This document shows, in pieces, positions 40,621 through 53,607 of a stretch of 64,000 bases of DNA. The stretch is from Bombus terrestris (taxonomy: Eukaryota > Arthropoda > Insecta > Hymenoptera > Apidae), in NCBI RefSeq assembly GCF_910591885.1, contig NW_025963604.1, positions 1 to 64,000 of the forward strand. Direction: 5' to 3'. The notes beneath the pieces are model-generated. The model was given only the letters and a program-made list of their open reading frames with translations, did not search any database and was not told the DNA's origin. The first letter of the stretch is position 1. Every line of letters begins with the position of its first letter. A program made the position numbers and the translations under genes.

Positions 40621-42610
40621 CCATGGAACAACGTGGGACAACGTGGGACAACGTGGGACAACGTGGGACAACGTGGGACACCGTTGGACATCGTTGGACA
40701 CCGTGGGACAACGTGGGACAACGTGGGACACCGTTGGACACCGTTGGACATCGTTGGACACCGTTGGACACCGTGGGACAACGTGGGACAACGTGGGACA
40801 ACGTGGGACAACGTGGGACAACGTAGGACAACGTGGGACAACGTGGGACACCGTTGGACATCGTTGGACAACGTGGGACATCGTGGGACAACGTGGGACA
40901 ACGTGGGACAACGTGGGACAACGTGGGACACCGTTGGACACCGTGGGACACCGTTGGACACCGTTGGACACCGTGGGACACCGTTGGACACCGTTGGACA
41001 TCGTTGGACACCGTTGGACACCGTTGGACACCGTTGGACACCGTGGGACAACGTGGGACAACGTGGGACAACGTGGGACAACGTGGGACAACGTGGGACA
41101 ACGTGGGACAACGTGGGACAACGTGGGACACCGTGGGACACCGTTGGACACCGTTGGACATCGTTGGACACCGTGGGACAACGTGGGACAACGTGGGACA
41201 CCGTTGGACACCGTGGGACAACGTGGGACAACGTGGGACAACGTGGGACAACGTGGGACAACGTGGGACAACGTAGGACAACGTGGGACAACGTGGGACA
41301 CCGTTGGACATCGTTGGACAACGTGGGACATCGTGGGACAACGTGGGACAACGTGGGACAACGTGGGACAACGTGGGACAACGTGGGACAACGTGGGACA
41401 ACGTGGGACAACGTGGGACACCGTTGGACACCGTGGGACACCGTTGGACACCGTTGGACATCGTTGGACACCGTGGGACAACGTGGGACAACGTGGGACA
41501 CCGTTGGACATCGTTGGACAACGTGGGACATCGTGGGACAACGTGGGACAACGTGGGACAACGTGGGACAACGTGGGACAACGTGGGACAACGTGGGACA
41601 ACGTGGGACAACGTGGGACAACGTGGGACAACGTGGGACAACGTGGGACAACGTGGGACAACGTGGGACACCGTGGGACACCGTTGGACACCGTTGGACG
41701 TCGTTGGACACCGTGGGACAACGTGGGACAACGTGGGACACCGTTGGACACCGTGGGACAACGTGGGACAACGTGGGACAACGTGGGACAACGTGGGACA
41801 ACGTGGGACAACGTAGGACAACGTGGGACAACATGGGACAACGTGGGACAACGTGGGATACCGTTGGATACCGTGGGACACCGTTGGACACCGTGGGACA
41901 ACGTGGGACAACGTGGGACAACGTGGGACAACGTGGGACACCGTTGGACACCGTGGGACACCGTTGGACACCGTTGGACATCGTTGGACACCGTGGGACA
42001 ACGTGGGACAACGTGGGACAACGTGGGAAACCATGGAACAACGTGGGACAACGTGGGACAACGTGGGACAACGTGGGACAACGTGGGACACCGTTGGACA
42101 CCGTTGGACACCGTTGGACACCGTGGGACAACGTGGGACAACGTGGGACAACGTGGGACAACGTGGGACAACGTGGGACAACGTGGGACAACGTGGGACA
42201 ACGTGGGGCAACGTGGGACAACGTGGGACAACGTGGGACATCGTGGGACAACGTGGGACAACGTGGGACAACGTGGGACAACGTGGGACAACGTGGGACA
42301 ACGTGGGACAACGTGGGACAACGTGGGACAACGTGGGACATCGTGGGACAACGTGGGACAACGTGGGACAACGTGGGACAACGTGGGACAACGTGGGACA
42401 CCGTTGGACAACGTGGGACACCGTTGGACATCGTTGGACACCGTGGGACAACGTGGGACAACGTGGGACAACGTGGGACACCGTTGGACACCGTTGGACA
42501 TCGTTGGACACCGTTGGACACCGTTGGACACCGTTGGACACCGTGGGACACCGTTGGACACCGTTGGACATCGTTGGACACCGTGGGACAACGTGGGACA
42601 ACGTGGGAAA
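40621..42610. repeat. 1.99-kb tandem copy, left
   Basis: ccatggaaca 40621/42611, acgtaggaca 40821/42811 and 41271/43261 are each 1,990 bp apart. From 41811 on the offset falls to 1,720 (41811/43531, acatgggaca 41831/43551, ccatggaaca 42031/43751), so the right copy lacks 270 bp that the left copy has between 41,271 and 41,811. Confidence 0.87.
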
Positions 42611-44330
42611 CCATGGAACAACGTGGGACAACGTGGGACAACGTGGGACAACGTGGGACAACGTGGGACAACGTGGGACATCGTTGGACACCGTGGGACA
42701 ACGTGGGACAACGTGGGACACCGTTGGACACCGTTGGACATCGTTGGACACCGTTGGACACCGTGGGACAACGTGGGACAACGTGGGACAACGTGGGACA
42801 ACGTGGGACAACGTAGGACAACGTGGGACAACGTGGGACACCGTTGGACATCGTTGGACAACGTGGGACATCGTGGGACAACGTGGGACAACGTGGGACA
42901 ACGTGGGACAACGTGGGACACCGTTGGACACCGTGGGACACCGTTGGACACCGTGGGACACCGTGGGACACCGTTGGACACCGTTGGACATCGTTGGACA
43001 CCGTTGGACACCGTTGGACACCGTTGGACACCGTGGGACAACGTGGGACAACGTGGGACAACGTGGGACAACGTGGGACAACGTGGGACAACGTGGGACA
43101 ACGTGGGACAACGTGGGACACCGTGGGACACCGTTGGACACCGTTGGACATCGTTGGACACCGTGGGACAACGTGGGACAACGTGGGACACCGTTGGACA
43201 CCGTGGGACAACGTGGGACAACGTGGGACAACGTGGGACAACGTGGGACAACGTGGGACAACGTAGGACAACGTGGGACAACGTGGGACACCGTTGGACA
43301 TCGTTGGACAACGTGGGACATCGTGGGACAACGTGGGACAACGTGGGACAACGTGGGACAACGTGGGACAACGTGGGACAACGTGGGACACCGTGGGACA
43401 CCGTTGGACACCGTTGGACGTCGTTGGACACCGTGGGACAACGTGGGACAACGTTGGACACCGTTGGACACCGTGGGACAACGTGGGACAACGTGGGACA
43501 ACGTGGGACAACGTGGGACAACGTGGGACAACGTAGGACAACGTGGGACAACATGGGACAACGTGGGACAACGTGGGATACCGTTGGATACCGTGGGACA
43601 CCGTTGGACACCGTGGGACAACGTGGGACAACGTGGGACAACGTGGGACAACGTGGGACACCGTTGGACACCGTGGGACACCGTTGGACACCGTTGGACA
43701 TCGTTGGACACCGTGGGACAACGTGGGACAACGTGGGACAACGTGGGAAACCATGGAACAACGTGGGACAACGTGGGACAACGTGGGACAACGTGGGACA
43801 ACGTGGGACACCGTTGGACACCGTTGTACACCGTTGGACACCGTGGGACAACGTGGGACAACGTGGGACAACGTGGGACAACGTGGGACAACGTGGGACA
43901 ACGTGGGACAACGTGGGACAACGTGGGACAACGTGGGACAACGTGGGACAACGTGGGACATCGTGGGACAACGTGGGACAACGTGGGACAACGTGGGACA
44001 ACGTGGGACAACGTGGGACAACGTGGGACAACGTGGGACAACGTGGGACAACGTGGGACAACGTGGGACATCGTGGGACAACGTGGGACAACGTGGGACA
44101 ACGTGGGACAACGTGGGACAACGTGGGACACCGTTGGACAACGTGGGACACCGTTGGACATCGTTGGACACCGTGGGACAACGTGGGACAACGTGGGACA
44201 ACGTGGGACACCGTTGGACACCGTTGGACATCGTTGGACATCGTTGGACATCGCGGGACACCGTTGGACATCGTTGGACACCGTTGGACATCGTTGGACA
44301 CCGTGGGACAACGTGGGACAACGTGGGACA
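42611..44330. repeat. 1.99-kb tandem copy, right (270 bp shorter)
   Basis: Right partner of the copy starting at 40,621. It keeps the run acgtaggaca, A, acatgggaca at 43531-43560 and the doubled gggata and ttggata units at 43571 and 43581. The end is approximate because the next landmark of the left copy is no longer shared. A third acatgggaca/gggata/ttggata cluster lies far away at 62717-62756. Confidence 0.75.
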
Positions 44331-44790
44331 ACGTGGGACACCGTTGGACATCGTTGGACACCGTTGGACATCGTTGGACACCGTGGGACAACGTGGGACA
44401 ACGTGGGACAACGTGGGACACCGTTGGACATCGTTGGACACCGTTGGACATCGTGGGACACCGTGGGACACCGTTGGACACCGTTGGACACCGTTGGACA
44501 TCGGTGGACATCGTGGGACAACGTGGGAAACCATGGAACAACGTGGGACAACGTGGGACAACGTGGGACAACGTGGGACAACGTGGGACAACGTGGGACA
44601 CCGTTGGACATCGTTGGACAACGTGGGACATCGTGGGACAACGTGGGACAACGTGGGACAACGTGGGACAACGTGGGACACCGTTGGACACCGTGGGACA
44701 CCGTTGGACACCGTTGGACACCGTGGGACACCGTTGGACACCGTTGGACATCGTTGGACACCGTTGGACACCGTTGGACACCGTTGGACA

Positions 44791-44800
44791 CCGTGGGATA
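44791..44800 (+). repeat. Variant unit ccgtgggata
   Basis: A D unit with c to t at position 9. Together with the next unit it makes a TAA at the junction (44799-44801), the only TAA stop I noticed on the + strand. It is useful as a private barcode of this position. Confidence 0.9.
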
Positions 44801-45660
44801 ACGTGGGACAACGTGGGACAACGTGGGACAACGTGGGACAACGTGGGACAACGTGGGACAACGTGGGACAACGTGGGACAACGTGGGACACCGTTGGACA
44901 CCGTGGGACACCGTTGGACACCGTGGGACACCGTTGGACAACGTGGGACAACGTGGGACAACGTGGGACAACGTGGGACAACGTGGGACAACGTGGGACA
45001 ACGTGGGACAACGTGGGACAACGTGGGACACCGTTGGACACGGTGGGACACCGTTGGACACCGTTGGACATCGTTGGACACCGTGGGACAACGTGGGACA
45101 ACGTGGGAAACCATGGAACAACGTGGGACAACGTGGGACAACGTGGGACAACGTGGGACAACGTGGGACACCGTTGGACATCGTTGGACACCGTGGGACA
45201 ACGTGGGACAACGTGGGACACCGTTGGACACCGTTGGACATCGTTGGACACCGTTGGACACCGTGGGACAACGTGGGACAACGTGGGACAACGTGGGACA
45301 ACGTGGGACAACGTAGGACAACGTGGGACAACGTGGGACACCGTTGGACATCGTTGGACAACGTGGGACATCGTGGGACAACGTGGGACAACGTGGGACA
45401 ACGTGGGACAACGTGGGACACCGTTGGACACCGTGGGACACCGTTGGACACCGTTGGACACCGTGGGACACCGTTGGACACCGTTGGACATCGTTGGACA
45501 CCGTTGGACACCGTTGGACACCGTTGGACACCGTTGGACACCGTTGGACACCGTGGGACAACGTGGGACAACGTGGGACACCGTTGGACACCGTGGGACA
45601 ACGTGGGACAACGTGGGACAACGTGGGACAACGTGGGACAACGTGGGACAACGTAGGTCA

Positions 45661-46200
45661 ACGTGGGACTACGTGGGACACCGTTGGACATCGTTGGACA
45701 ACGTGGGACATCGTGGGACAACGTGGGACAACGTGGGACAACGTGGGACAACGTGGGACAACGTGGGACAACGTGGGACAACGTGGGACAACGTGGGACA
45801 ACGTGGGACACCGTTGGACACCGTGGGACACCGTTGGACACCGTTGGACATCGTTGGACACCGTGGGACAACGTGGGACAACGTGGGACACCGTTGGACA
45901 TCGTTGGACAACGTGGGACATCGTGGGACAACGTGGGACAACGTGGGACAACGTGGGACAACGTGGGACAACGTGGGACAACGTGGGACAACGTGGGACA
46001 ACGTGGGACAACGTGGGACAACGTGGGACAACGTGGGACAACGTGGGACAACGTGGGACACCGTGGGACACCGTTGGACACCGTTGGATATCGTTGGACA
46101 CCGTGGGACAACGTGGGACAACGTGGGACACCGTTGGACACCGTGGGACAACGTGGGACAACGTGGGACAACGTGGGACAACGTGGGACAACGTGGGACA
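45661..46200. repeat. acgtgggact module, copy 1 of 8
   Basis: It opens with acgtgggact directly after acgtaggtca (45651) and runs to the next TAG unit at 46201 (540 bp). Other openings are 46940, 51729, 52369, 53608, 54818, 58148 and 59427, with lengths to the next TAG unit of 520, 630, 540, 520, 520, 540 and 530 bp. Each begins acgtgggact, A, B, C (or ttgttggaca at 53638), A, E. Modules at 45661, 52369 and 58148 are preceded by acgtaggtca, and the others by acgtaggaca, giving two sub-lineages. Confidence 0.88.
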
Positions 46201-46939
46201 ACGTAGGACAACGTGGGACAACGTGGGACACCGTTGGACATCGTTGGACAACGTGGGACATCGTGGGACAACGTGGGACACCGTGGGACACCGTTGGACA
46301 CCGTTGGACATCGTTGGACACCGTGGGACAACGTGGGACAACGTGGGACATCGTGGGACAACGTGGGACACCGTGGGACACCGTTGGACACCGTTGGACA
46401 TCGTTGGACACCGTGGGACAACGTGGGACAACGTGGGCACCGTTGGACACCGTGGGACAACGTGGGACAACGTTGGACACCGTGGGACAACGTGGGACAA
46501 CGTGGGACACCGTTGGACACCGTTGGACATCGTTGGACACCGTTGGACACCGTGGGACAACGTGGGACAACGTGGGACAACGTGGGACAACGTGGGACAA
46601 CGTAGGACAACGTGGGACAACGTGGGACACCGTTGGACATCGTTGGACAACGTGGGACATCGTGGGACAACGTGGGACAACGTGGGACAACGTGGGACAA
46701 CGTGGGACACCGTTGGACACCGTGGGACACCGTTGGACACCGTTGGACACCGTGGGACACCGTTGGACACCGTTGGACATCGTTGGACACCGTTGGACAC
46801 CGTTGGACACCGTTGGACACCGTTGGACACCGTGGGACAACGTGGGACAACGTGGGACACCGTTGGACACCGTGGGACAACGTGGGACAACGTGGGACAA
46901 CGTGGGACAACGTGGGACAACGTGGGACAACGTAGGACA
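46201..46939. repeat. 9-bp-unit module, copy 1 of 4
   Basis: It opens with acgtaggaca at 46201, holds the 9-bp unit at 46431, further TAG units at 46600, and ends at the TAG unit at 46930, which is followed by acgtgggact. Internal spacings are 230, 169 and 330 bp. Copies 2 and 4 have 230/169/300 and 230/169/330. Confidence 0.9.
46431..46439 (+). repeat. 9-bp unit acgtgggca (1)
   Basis: The A unit has lost one a (gggaca to gggca), shifting the register of all following units by one base. It is followed by B, D, A and the rare acgttggaca (46470). Confidence 0.95.
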
Positions 46940-47459
46940 ACGTGGGACTACGTGGGACACCGTTGGACATCGTTGGACAACGTGGGACATCGTGGGACAA
47001 CATGGGACAACGTGGGACAACGTGGGACAACGTGGGACAACGTGGGACAACGTGGGACAACGTGGGACAACGTGGGACAACGTGGGACACCGTTGGACAC
47101 CGTGGGACACCGTTGGACACCGTTGGACATCGTTGGACACCGTGGGACAACGTGGGACAACGTGGGACACCGTTGGACATCGTTGGACAACGTGGGACAT
47201 CGTGGGACAACGTGGGACAACGTGGGACAACGTGGGACAACGTGGGACAACGTGGGACAACGTGGGACAACGTGGGACAACGTGGGACAACGTGGGACAA
47301 CGTGGGACAACGTGGGACACCGTGGGACACCGTTGGACACCGTTGGATATCGTTGGACACCGTGGGACAACGTGGGACAACGTGGGACACCGTTGGACAC
47401 CGTGGGACAACGTGGGACAACGTGGGACAACGTGGGACAACGTGGGACAACGTGGGACA

Positions 47460-47669
47460 ACGTAGGACAACGTGGGACAACGTGGGACACCGTTGGACAT
47501 CGTTGGACAACGTGGGACATCGTGGGACAACGTGGGACACCGTGGGACACCGTTGGACACCGTTGGACATCGTTGGACACCGTGGGACAACGTGGGACAA
47601 CGTGGGACACCGTTGGACACCGTGGGACAACGTGGGACAACGTGGGACAACGTGGGACAACGTGGGACA
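47460..47669. repeat. 210-bp TAG-to-TAG module
   Basis: 21 units between TAG units at 47460 and 47670. The same 210-bp interval occurs at 54128-54337 and 55338-55547. In all three cases it follows an acgtgggact module, so the pair forms a compound of about 730 bp. Confidence 0.85.
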
Positions 47670-48849
47670 ACGTAGGACAACGTGGGACAACGTGGGACAC
47701 CGTTGGACACCGTGGGACACCGTTGGACATCGGTGGACATCGTGGGACACCGTTGGACACCGTTGGACATCGTTGGACACCGTTGGACACCGTGGGACAA
47801 CGTGGGACAACGTGGGACAACGTGGGACAACGTGGGACAACGTGGGACACCGTTGGACATCGTTGGACGCCGTGGGACAACGTGGGACAACGTGGGACAC
47901 CGTTGGACACCGTTGAACATCGTTGGATATCGTTGGACACCGTTGGACACCGTTGGACACCGTTGGACACCGTGGGACAACGTGGGACAACGTGGGACAA
48001 CGTGGGACAACGTGGGACAACGTGGGACAACGTGGGACAACGTGGGGCAACGTAGGACAACGTGGGACAACGTGGGACACCGTTGGACATCGTTGGACAA
48101 CGTGGGACATCGTGGGACAACGTGGGACAACGTGGGACAACGTGGGACAACGTGGGACACCGTTGGACACCGTGGGACACCGTTGGACACCGTTGGACAC
48201 CGTGGGACACCGTTGGACACCGTTGGACATCGTTGGACTCCGTTGGACACCGTTGGATATCGTGGGACAACGTGGGACAACGTGGGACAACGTGGGACAA
48301 CGTGGGACAACGTGGGACAACGTGGGACAACGTGGGACATCGTGGGACAACGTGGGACAACGTGGGACAACGTGGGACAACGTGGGACAACGTGGGACAC
48401 CGTTGGACAACGTGGGACACCGTTGGACATCGTTGGACACCGTGGGACAACGTGGGACAACGTGGGACAACGTGGGACACCGTTGGACACCGTTGGACAT
48501 CGTTGGACATCGTTGGACATCGTGGGACGCCGTTGGACATCGTTGGACACCGTTGGACATCGTTGGACACCGTGGGACAACGTGGGACAACGTGGGACAA
48601 CGTGGGACACCGTTGGACATCGTTGGACACCGTTGGACATCGTGGGACACCGTTGGACATCGTTGGACACCGTTGGACAACGTGGGACAACGTGGGACAA
48701 CGTGGGACAACGTGGGACAACGTGAGACAACGTGGGACAACGTGGGACACCGTTGGACACCGTGGGACACCGTTGGACACCGTTGGACATCGTTGGACAC
48801 CGTGGGACAACGTGGGACAACGTGGGAAACCATGGAACAACGTGGGACA
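47670..48849. repeat. 1.2-kb module, copy A of 3
   Basis: Landmarks: tcggtggaca 47730, acgtggggca 48040, acgtaggaca 48050, acgtgagaca (TGA) 48720, ccatggaaca 48830. The same ordered set occurs at 55938, 56248, 56258, 56828, 56938 and at 60347, 60657, 60667, 61337, 61447. Copy C is a constant 12,617 bp away, while copy B is 8,208 bp away at the left and 8,108 bp at the right, so copy B lost 100 bp. Confidence 0.9.
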
Positions 48850-51019
48850 ACGTGGGACAACGTGGGACAACGTGGGACAACGTGGGACACCGTTGGACAT
48901 CGTTGGACACCGTGGGACAACGTGGGACAACGTGGGACACCGTTGGACACCGTTGGACATCGTTGGACACCGTTGGACACCGTGGGACAACGTGGGACAA
49001 CGTGGGACACCGTTGGACACCGTTGGACATCGTTGGACATCGTTGGACACCGTTGGACACCGTTGGACACCGTTGGACACCGTGGGACAACGTGGGACAA
49101 CGTGGGACAACGTGGGACAACGTGGGACAACGTGGGACAACGTGGGACAACGTGGGACAACGTGGGACAACGTGGGACAACGTGGGACAACGTGGGACAA
49201 CGTGGGACATCGTGGGACAACGTGGGACAACGTGGGACAACGTGGGACAACGTGGGACAACGTGGGACAACGTGGGACAACGTGGGACAACGTGGGACAA
49301 CGTGGGACATCGTGGGACAACGTGGGACAACGTGGGACAACGTGGGACAACGTGGGACAACGTGGGACACCGTTGGACAACGTGGGACACCGTTGGACAT
49401 CGTTGGACACCGTGGGACAACGTGGGACAACGTGGGACAACGTGGGACACCGTTGGACACCGTTGGACATCGTTGGACATCGTTGGACATCGTGGGACAC
49501 CGTTGGACATCGTTGGACACCGTTGGACATCGTTGGACACCGTGGGACAACGTGGGACAACGTGGGACAACGTGGGACACCGTTGGACATCGTTGGACAC
49601 CGTTGGACATCGTTGGACACCGTGGGACAACGTGGGACAACGTGGGACAACGTGGGACACCGTTGGACATCGTTGGACAACGTGGGACAACGTGGGACAA
49701 CGTGGGACACCGTTGGACACCGTGGGACACCGTTGGACACCGTTGGACACCGTGGGACACCGTTGGACACCGTTGGACACCGTGGGACACCGTTGGACAA
49801 CGTGGGACAACGTGGGACAACGTGGGACAATGTGGGACAACGTGGGACAACGTGGGACAACGTGGGACAACGTGGGACAACGTGGGACAACGTGGGACAC
49901 CGTTGGACATCGTTGGACACCGTGGGACAACGTGGGACAACGTGGGACACCGTTGGACACCGTTGGACATCGTTGGACACCGTTGGACACCGTGGGACAA
50001 CGTGGGACAACGTGAGACAACGTGGGACAACGTGGGACAACGTGGGACAACGTGGGACAACGTGGGACAACGTGGGACACCGTTGGACATCGTTGGACAA
50101 CGTGGGACATCGTGGGACAACGTGGGACAACGTGGGACAACGTGGGACAACGTGGGACACCGTTGGACACCGTGGGACACCGTTGGACACCGTTGGACAC
50201 CGTGGGACACCGTTGGACAACGTGGGACAACGTGGGACAACGTGGGACAATGTGGGACAACGTGGGACAACGTGGGACAACGTGGGACAACGTGGGACAA
50301 CGTGGGACAACGTGGGACACCGTTGGACATCGTTGGACACCGTGGGACAACGTGGGACAACGTGGGACACCGTTGGACACCGTTGGACATCGTTGGACAC
50401 CGTTGGACACCGTGGGACAACGTGGGACAACGTGAGACAACGTGGGACAACGTGGGACAACGTAGGACAACGTGGGACAACGTGGGACACCGTTGGACAT
50501 CGTTGGACAACGTGGGACATCGTGGGACAACGTGGGACAACGTGGGACAACGTGGGACAACGTGGGACACCGTTGGACACCGTGGGACACCGTTGGACAC
50601 CGTTGGACACCGTGGGACACCGTTGGACACCGTTGGACATCGTTGGACACCGTTGGACACCGTTGGACACCGTTGGACACCGTTGGACACCGTTGGACAC
50701 CGTTGGACACCGTGGGACAACGTGGGACAACGTGGGACACCGTTGGACACCGTGGGACAACGTGGGACAACGTGGGACAACGTGGGACAACGTGGGACAA
50801 CGTGGGACAACGTGGGACAACGTGGGACAACGTGGGACAACGTGGGACAACGTGGGACAACGTGGGACAACGTGGGACACCGTGGGACACCGTTGGACAC
50901 CGTTGGATATCGTTGGACACCGTGGGACAACGTGGGACAACGTGGGACACCGTTGGACACCGTGGGACAACGTGGGACAACGTGGGACAACGTGGGACAA
51001 CGTGGGACAACGTGGGACA

Positions 51020-51728
51020 ACGTAGGACAACGTGGGACAACGTGGGACACCGTTGGACATCGTTGGACAACGTGGGACATCGTGGGACAACGTGGGACAC
51101 CGTGGGACACCGTTGGACACCGTTGGACATCGTTGGACACCGTGGGACAACGTGGGACAACGTGGGACATCGTGGGACAACGTGGGACACCGTGGGACAC
51201 CGTTGGACACCGTTGGACATCGTTGGACACCGTGGGACAACGTGGGACAACGTGGGCACCGTTGGACACCGTGGGACAACGTGGGACAACGTTGGACAAC
51301 GTGGGACAACGTGGGACAACGTGGGACACCGTTGGACACCGTTGGACATCGTTGGACACCGTTGGACACCGTGGGACAACGTGGGACAACGTGGGACAAC
51401 GTGGGACAACGTGGGACAACGTAGGACAACGTGGGACAACGTGGGACACCGTTGGACATCGTTGGACAACGTGGGACATCGTGGGACAACGTGGGACAAC
51501 GTGGGACAACGTGGGACAACGTGGGACACCGTTGGACACCGTGGGACACCGTTGGACACCGTTGGACATCGTTGGACACCGTTGGACACCGTTGGACACC
51601 GTTGGACACCGTTGGACACCGTGGGACAACGTGGGACAACGTGGGACACCGTTGGACACCGTGGGACAACGTGGGACAACGTGGGACAACGTGGGACAAC
51701 GTGGGACAACGTGGGACAACGTAGGACA
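51020..51728. repeat. 9-bp-unit module, copy 2 of 4
   Basis: TAG units at 51020, 51419 and 51719 and the 9-bp unit at 51250. The offset from copy 1 is 4,819 bp for the first three landmarks and 4,789 for the last, so three whole units are missing near the right end. Confidence 0.9.
51250..51258 (+). repeat. 9-bp unit acgtgggca (2)
   Basis: Same deletion and same flanking order B, D, A, acgttggaca (51289) as the first. Confidence 0.95.
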
Positions 51729-52908
51729 ACGTGGGACTACGTGGGACACCGTTGGACATCGTTGGACAACGTGGGACATCGTGGGACAACGTGGGACAAC
51801 GTGGGACAACGTGGGACAACGTGGGACAACGTGGGACAACGTGGGACAACGTGGGACAACGTGGGACAACGTGGGACACCGTTGGACACCGTGGGACACC
51901 GTTGGACACCGTTGGACATCGTTGGACACCGTGGGACAACGTGGGACAACGTGGGACACCGTTGGACATCGTTGGACAACGTGGGACATCGTGGGACAAC
52001 GTGGGACAACGTGGGACAACGTGGGACAACGTGGGACAACGTGGGACAACGTGGGACAACGTGGGACAACGTGGGACAACGTGGGACAACGTGGGACAAC
52101 GTGGGACAACGTGGGACACCGTGGGACACCGTGGGACACCGTTGGACACCGTTGGACACCGTGGGACACCGTTGGACACCGTTGGACATCGTTGGACACC
52201 GTTGGACACCGTTGGACACCGTTGGACACCGTTGGACACCGTTGGACACCGTTGGACACCGTGGGACAACGTGGGACAACGTGGGACACCGTTGGACACC
52301 GTGGGACAACGTGGGACAACGTGGGACAACGTGGGACAACGTGGGACAACGTGGGACAACGTAGGTCAACGTGGGACTACGTGGGACACCGTTGGACATC
52401 GTTGGACAACGTGGGACATCGTGGGACAACGTGGGACAACGTGGGACAACGTGGGACAACGTGGGACAACGTGGGACAACGTGGGACAACGTGGGACAAC
52501 GTGGGACAACGTGGGACACCGTTGGACACCGTGGGACACCGTTGGACACCGTTGGACATCGTTGGACACCGTGGGACAACGTGGGACAACGTGGGACACC
52601 GTTGGACATCGTTGGACAACGTGGGACATCGTGGGACAACGTGGGACAACGTGGGACAACGTGGGACAACGTGGGACAACGTGGGACAACGTGGGACAAC
52701 GTGGGACAACGTGGGACAACGTGGGACATCGTGGGACAACGTGGGACAACGTGGCACAACGTGGGACACCGTGGGACACCGTTGGACACCGTTGGATATC
52801 GTTGGACACCGTGGGACAACGTGGGACAACGTGGGACACCGTTGGACACCGTGGGACAACGTGGGACAACGTGGGACAACGTGGGACAACGTGGGACAAC
52901 GTGGGACA

Positions 52909-53607
52909 ACGTAGGACAACGTGGGACAACGTGGGACACCGTTGGACATCGTTGGACAACGTGGGACATCGTGGGACAACGTGGGACACCGTGGGACACC
53001 GTTGGACACCGTTGGACATCGTTGGACACCGTGGGACAACGTGGGACAACGTGGGACATCGTGGGACAACGTGGGACACCGTGGGACACCGTTGGACACC
53101 GTTGGACATCGTTGGACACCGTGGGACAACGTGGGACAACGTGGGCACCGTTGGACACCGTGGGACAACGTGGGACAACGTTGGACACCGTGGGACACCG
53201 TGGGACAACGTGGGACAACGTGGGACAACGTGGGACAACGTGGGACAACGTAGGACAACGTGGGACAACGTAGGACAACGTGGGACAACGTGGGACACCG
53301 TTGGACATCGTTGGACAACGTGGGACATCGTGGGACAACGTGGGACAACGTGGGACAACGTGGGACAACGTGGGACACCGTTGGACACCGTGGGACACCG
53401 TTGGACACCGTTGGACACCGTGGGACACCGTTGGACACCGTTGGACATCGTTGGACACCGTTGGACACCGTTGGACACCGTTGGACACCGTTGGACACCG
53501 TGGGACAACGTGGGACAACGTGGGACACCGTTGGACACCGTGGGACAACGTGGGACAACGTGGGACAACGTGGGACAACGTGGGACAACGTGGGACAACG
53601 TAGGACA
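52909..53607. repeat. 9-bp-unit module, copy 3 of 4
   Basis: TAG units at 52909, 53248, 53268 and 53598 and the 9-bp unit at 53139. The middle is shortened by 40 bp relative to the others and carries two TAG units 20 bp apart, consistent with an unequal exchange inside this copy. Confidence 0.88.
53139..53147 (+). repeat. 9-bp unit acgtgggca (3)
   Basis: Same deletion, followed by B, D, A, acgttggaca (53178), then D-D instead of D-A or A-A. Confidence 0.95.

Larger units (their letters stand above)
37400..45650. repeat. Domain III: subarray with acatgggaca and gggata variants
   Basis: Units with a lost CpG, acatgggaca, occur at 37761, 38251, 39111, 41831 and 43551. Units ending in gggata occur at 38271, 39131, 41851 and 43571. 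TAG-bearing units lie at 38201, 40061, 40821, 41271, 41811, 42811, 43261, 43531 and 45311, and a TGA-bearing acgtgagaca at 40511. The ccatggaaca pair is still frequent (38471 to 45111). The domain is built of tandem copies at offsets of 860, 1,720 and 1,990 bp. Its boundaries are approximate. Confidence 0.78.
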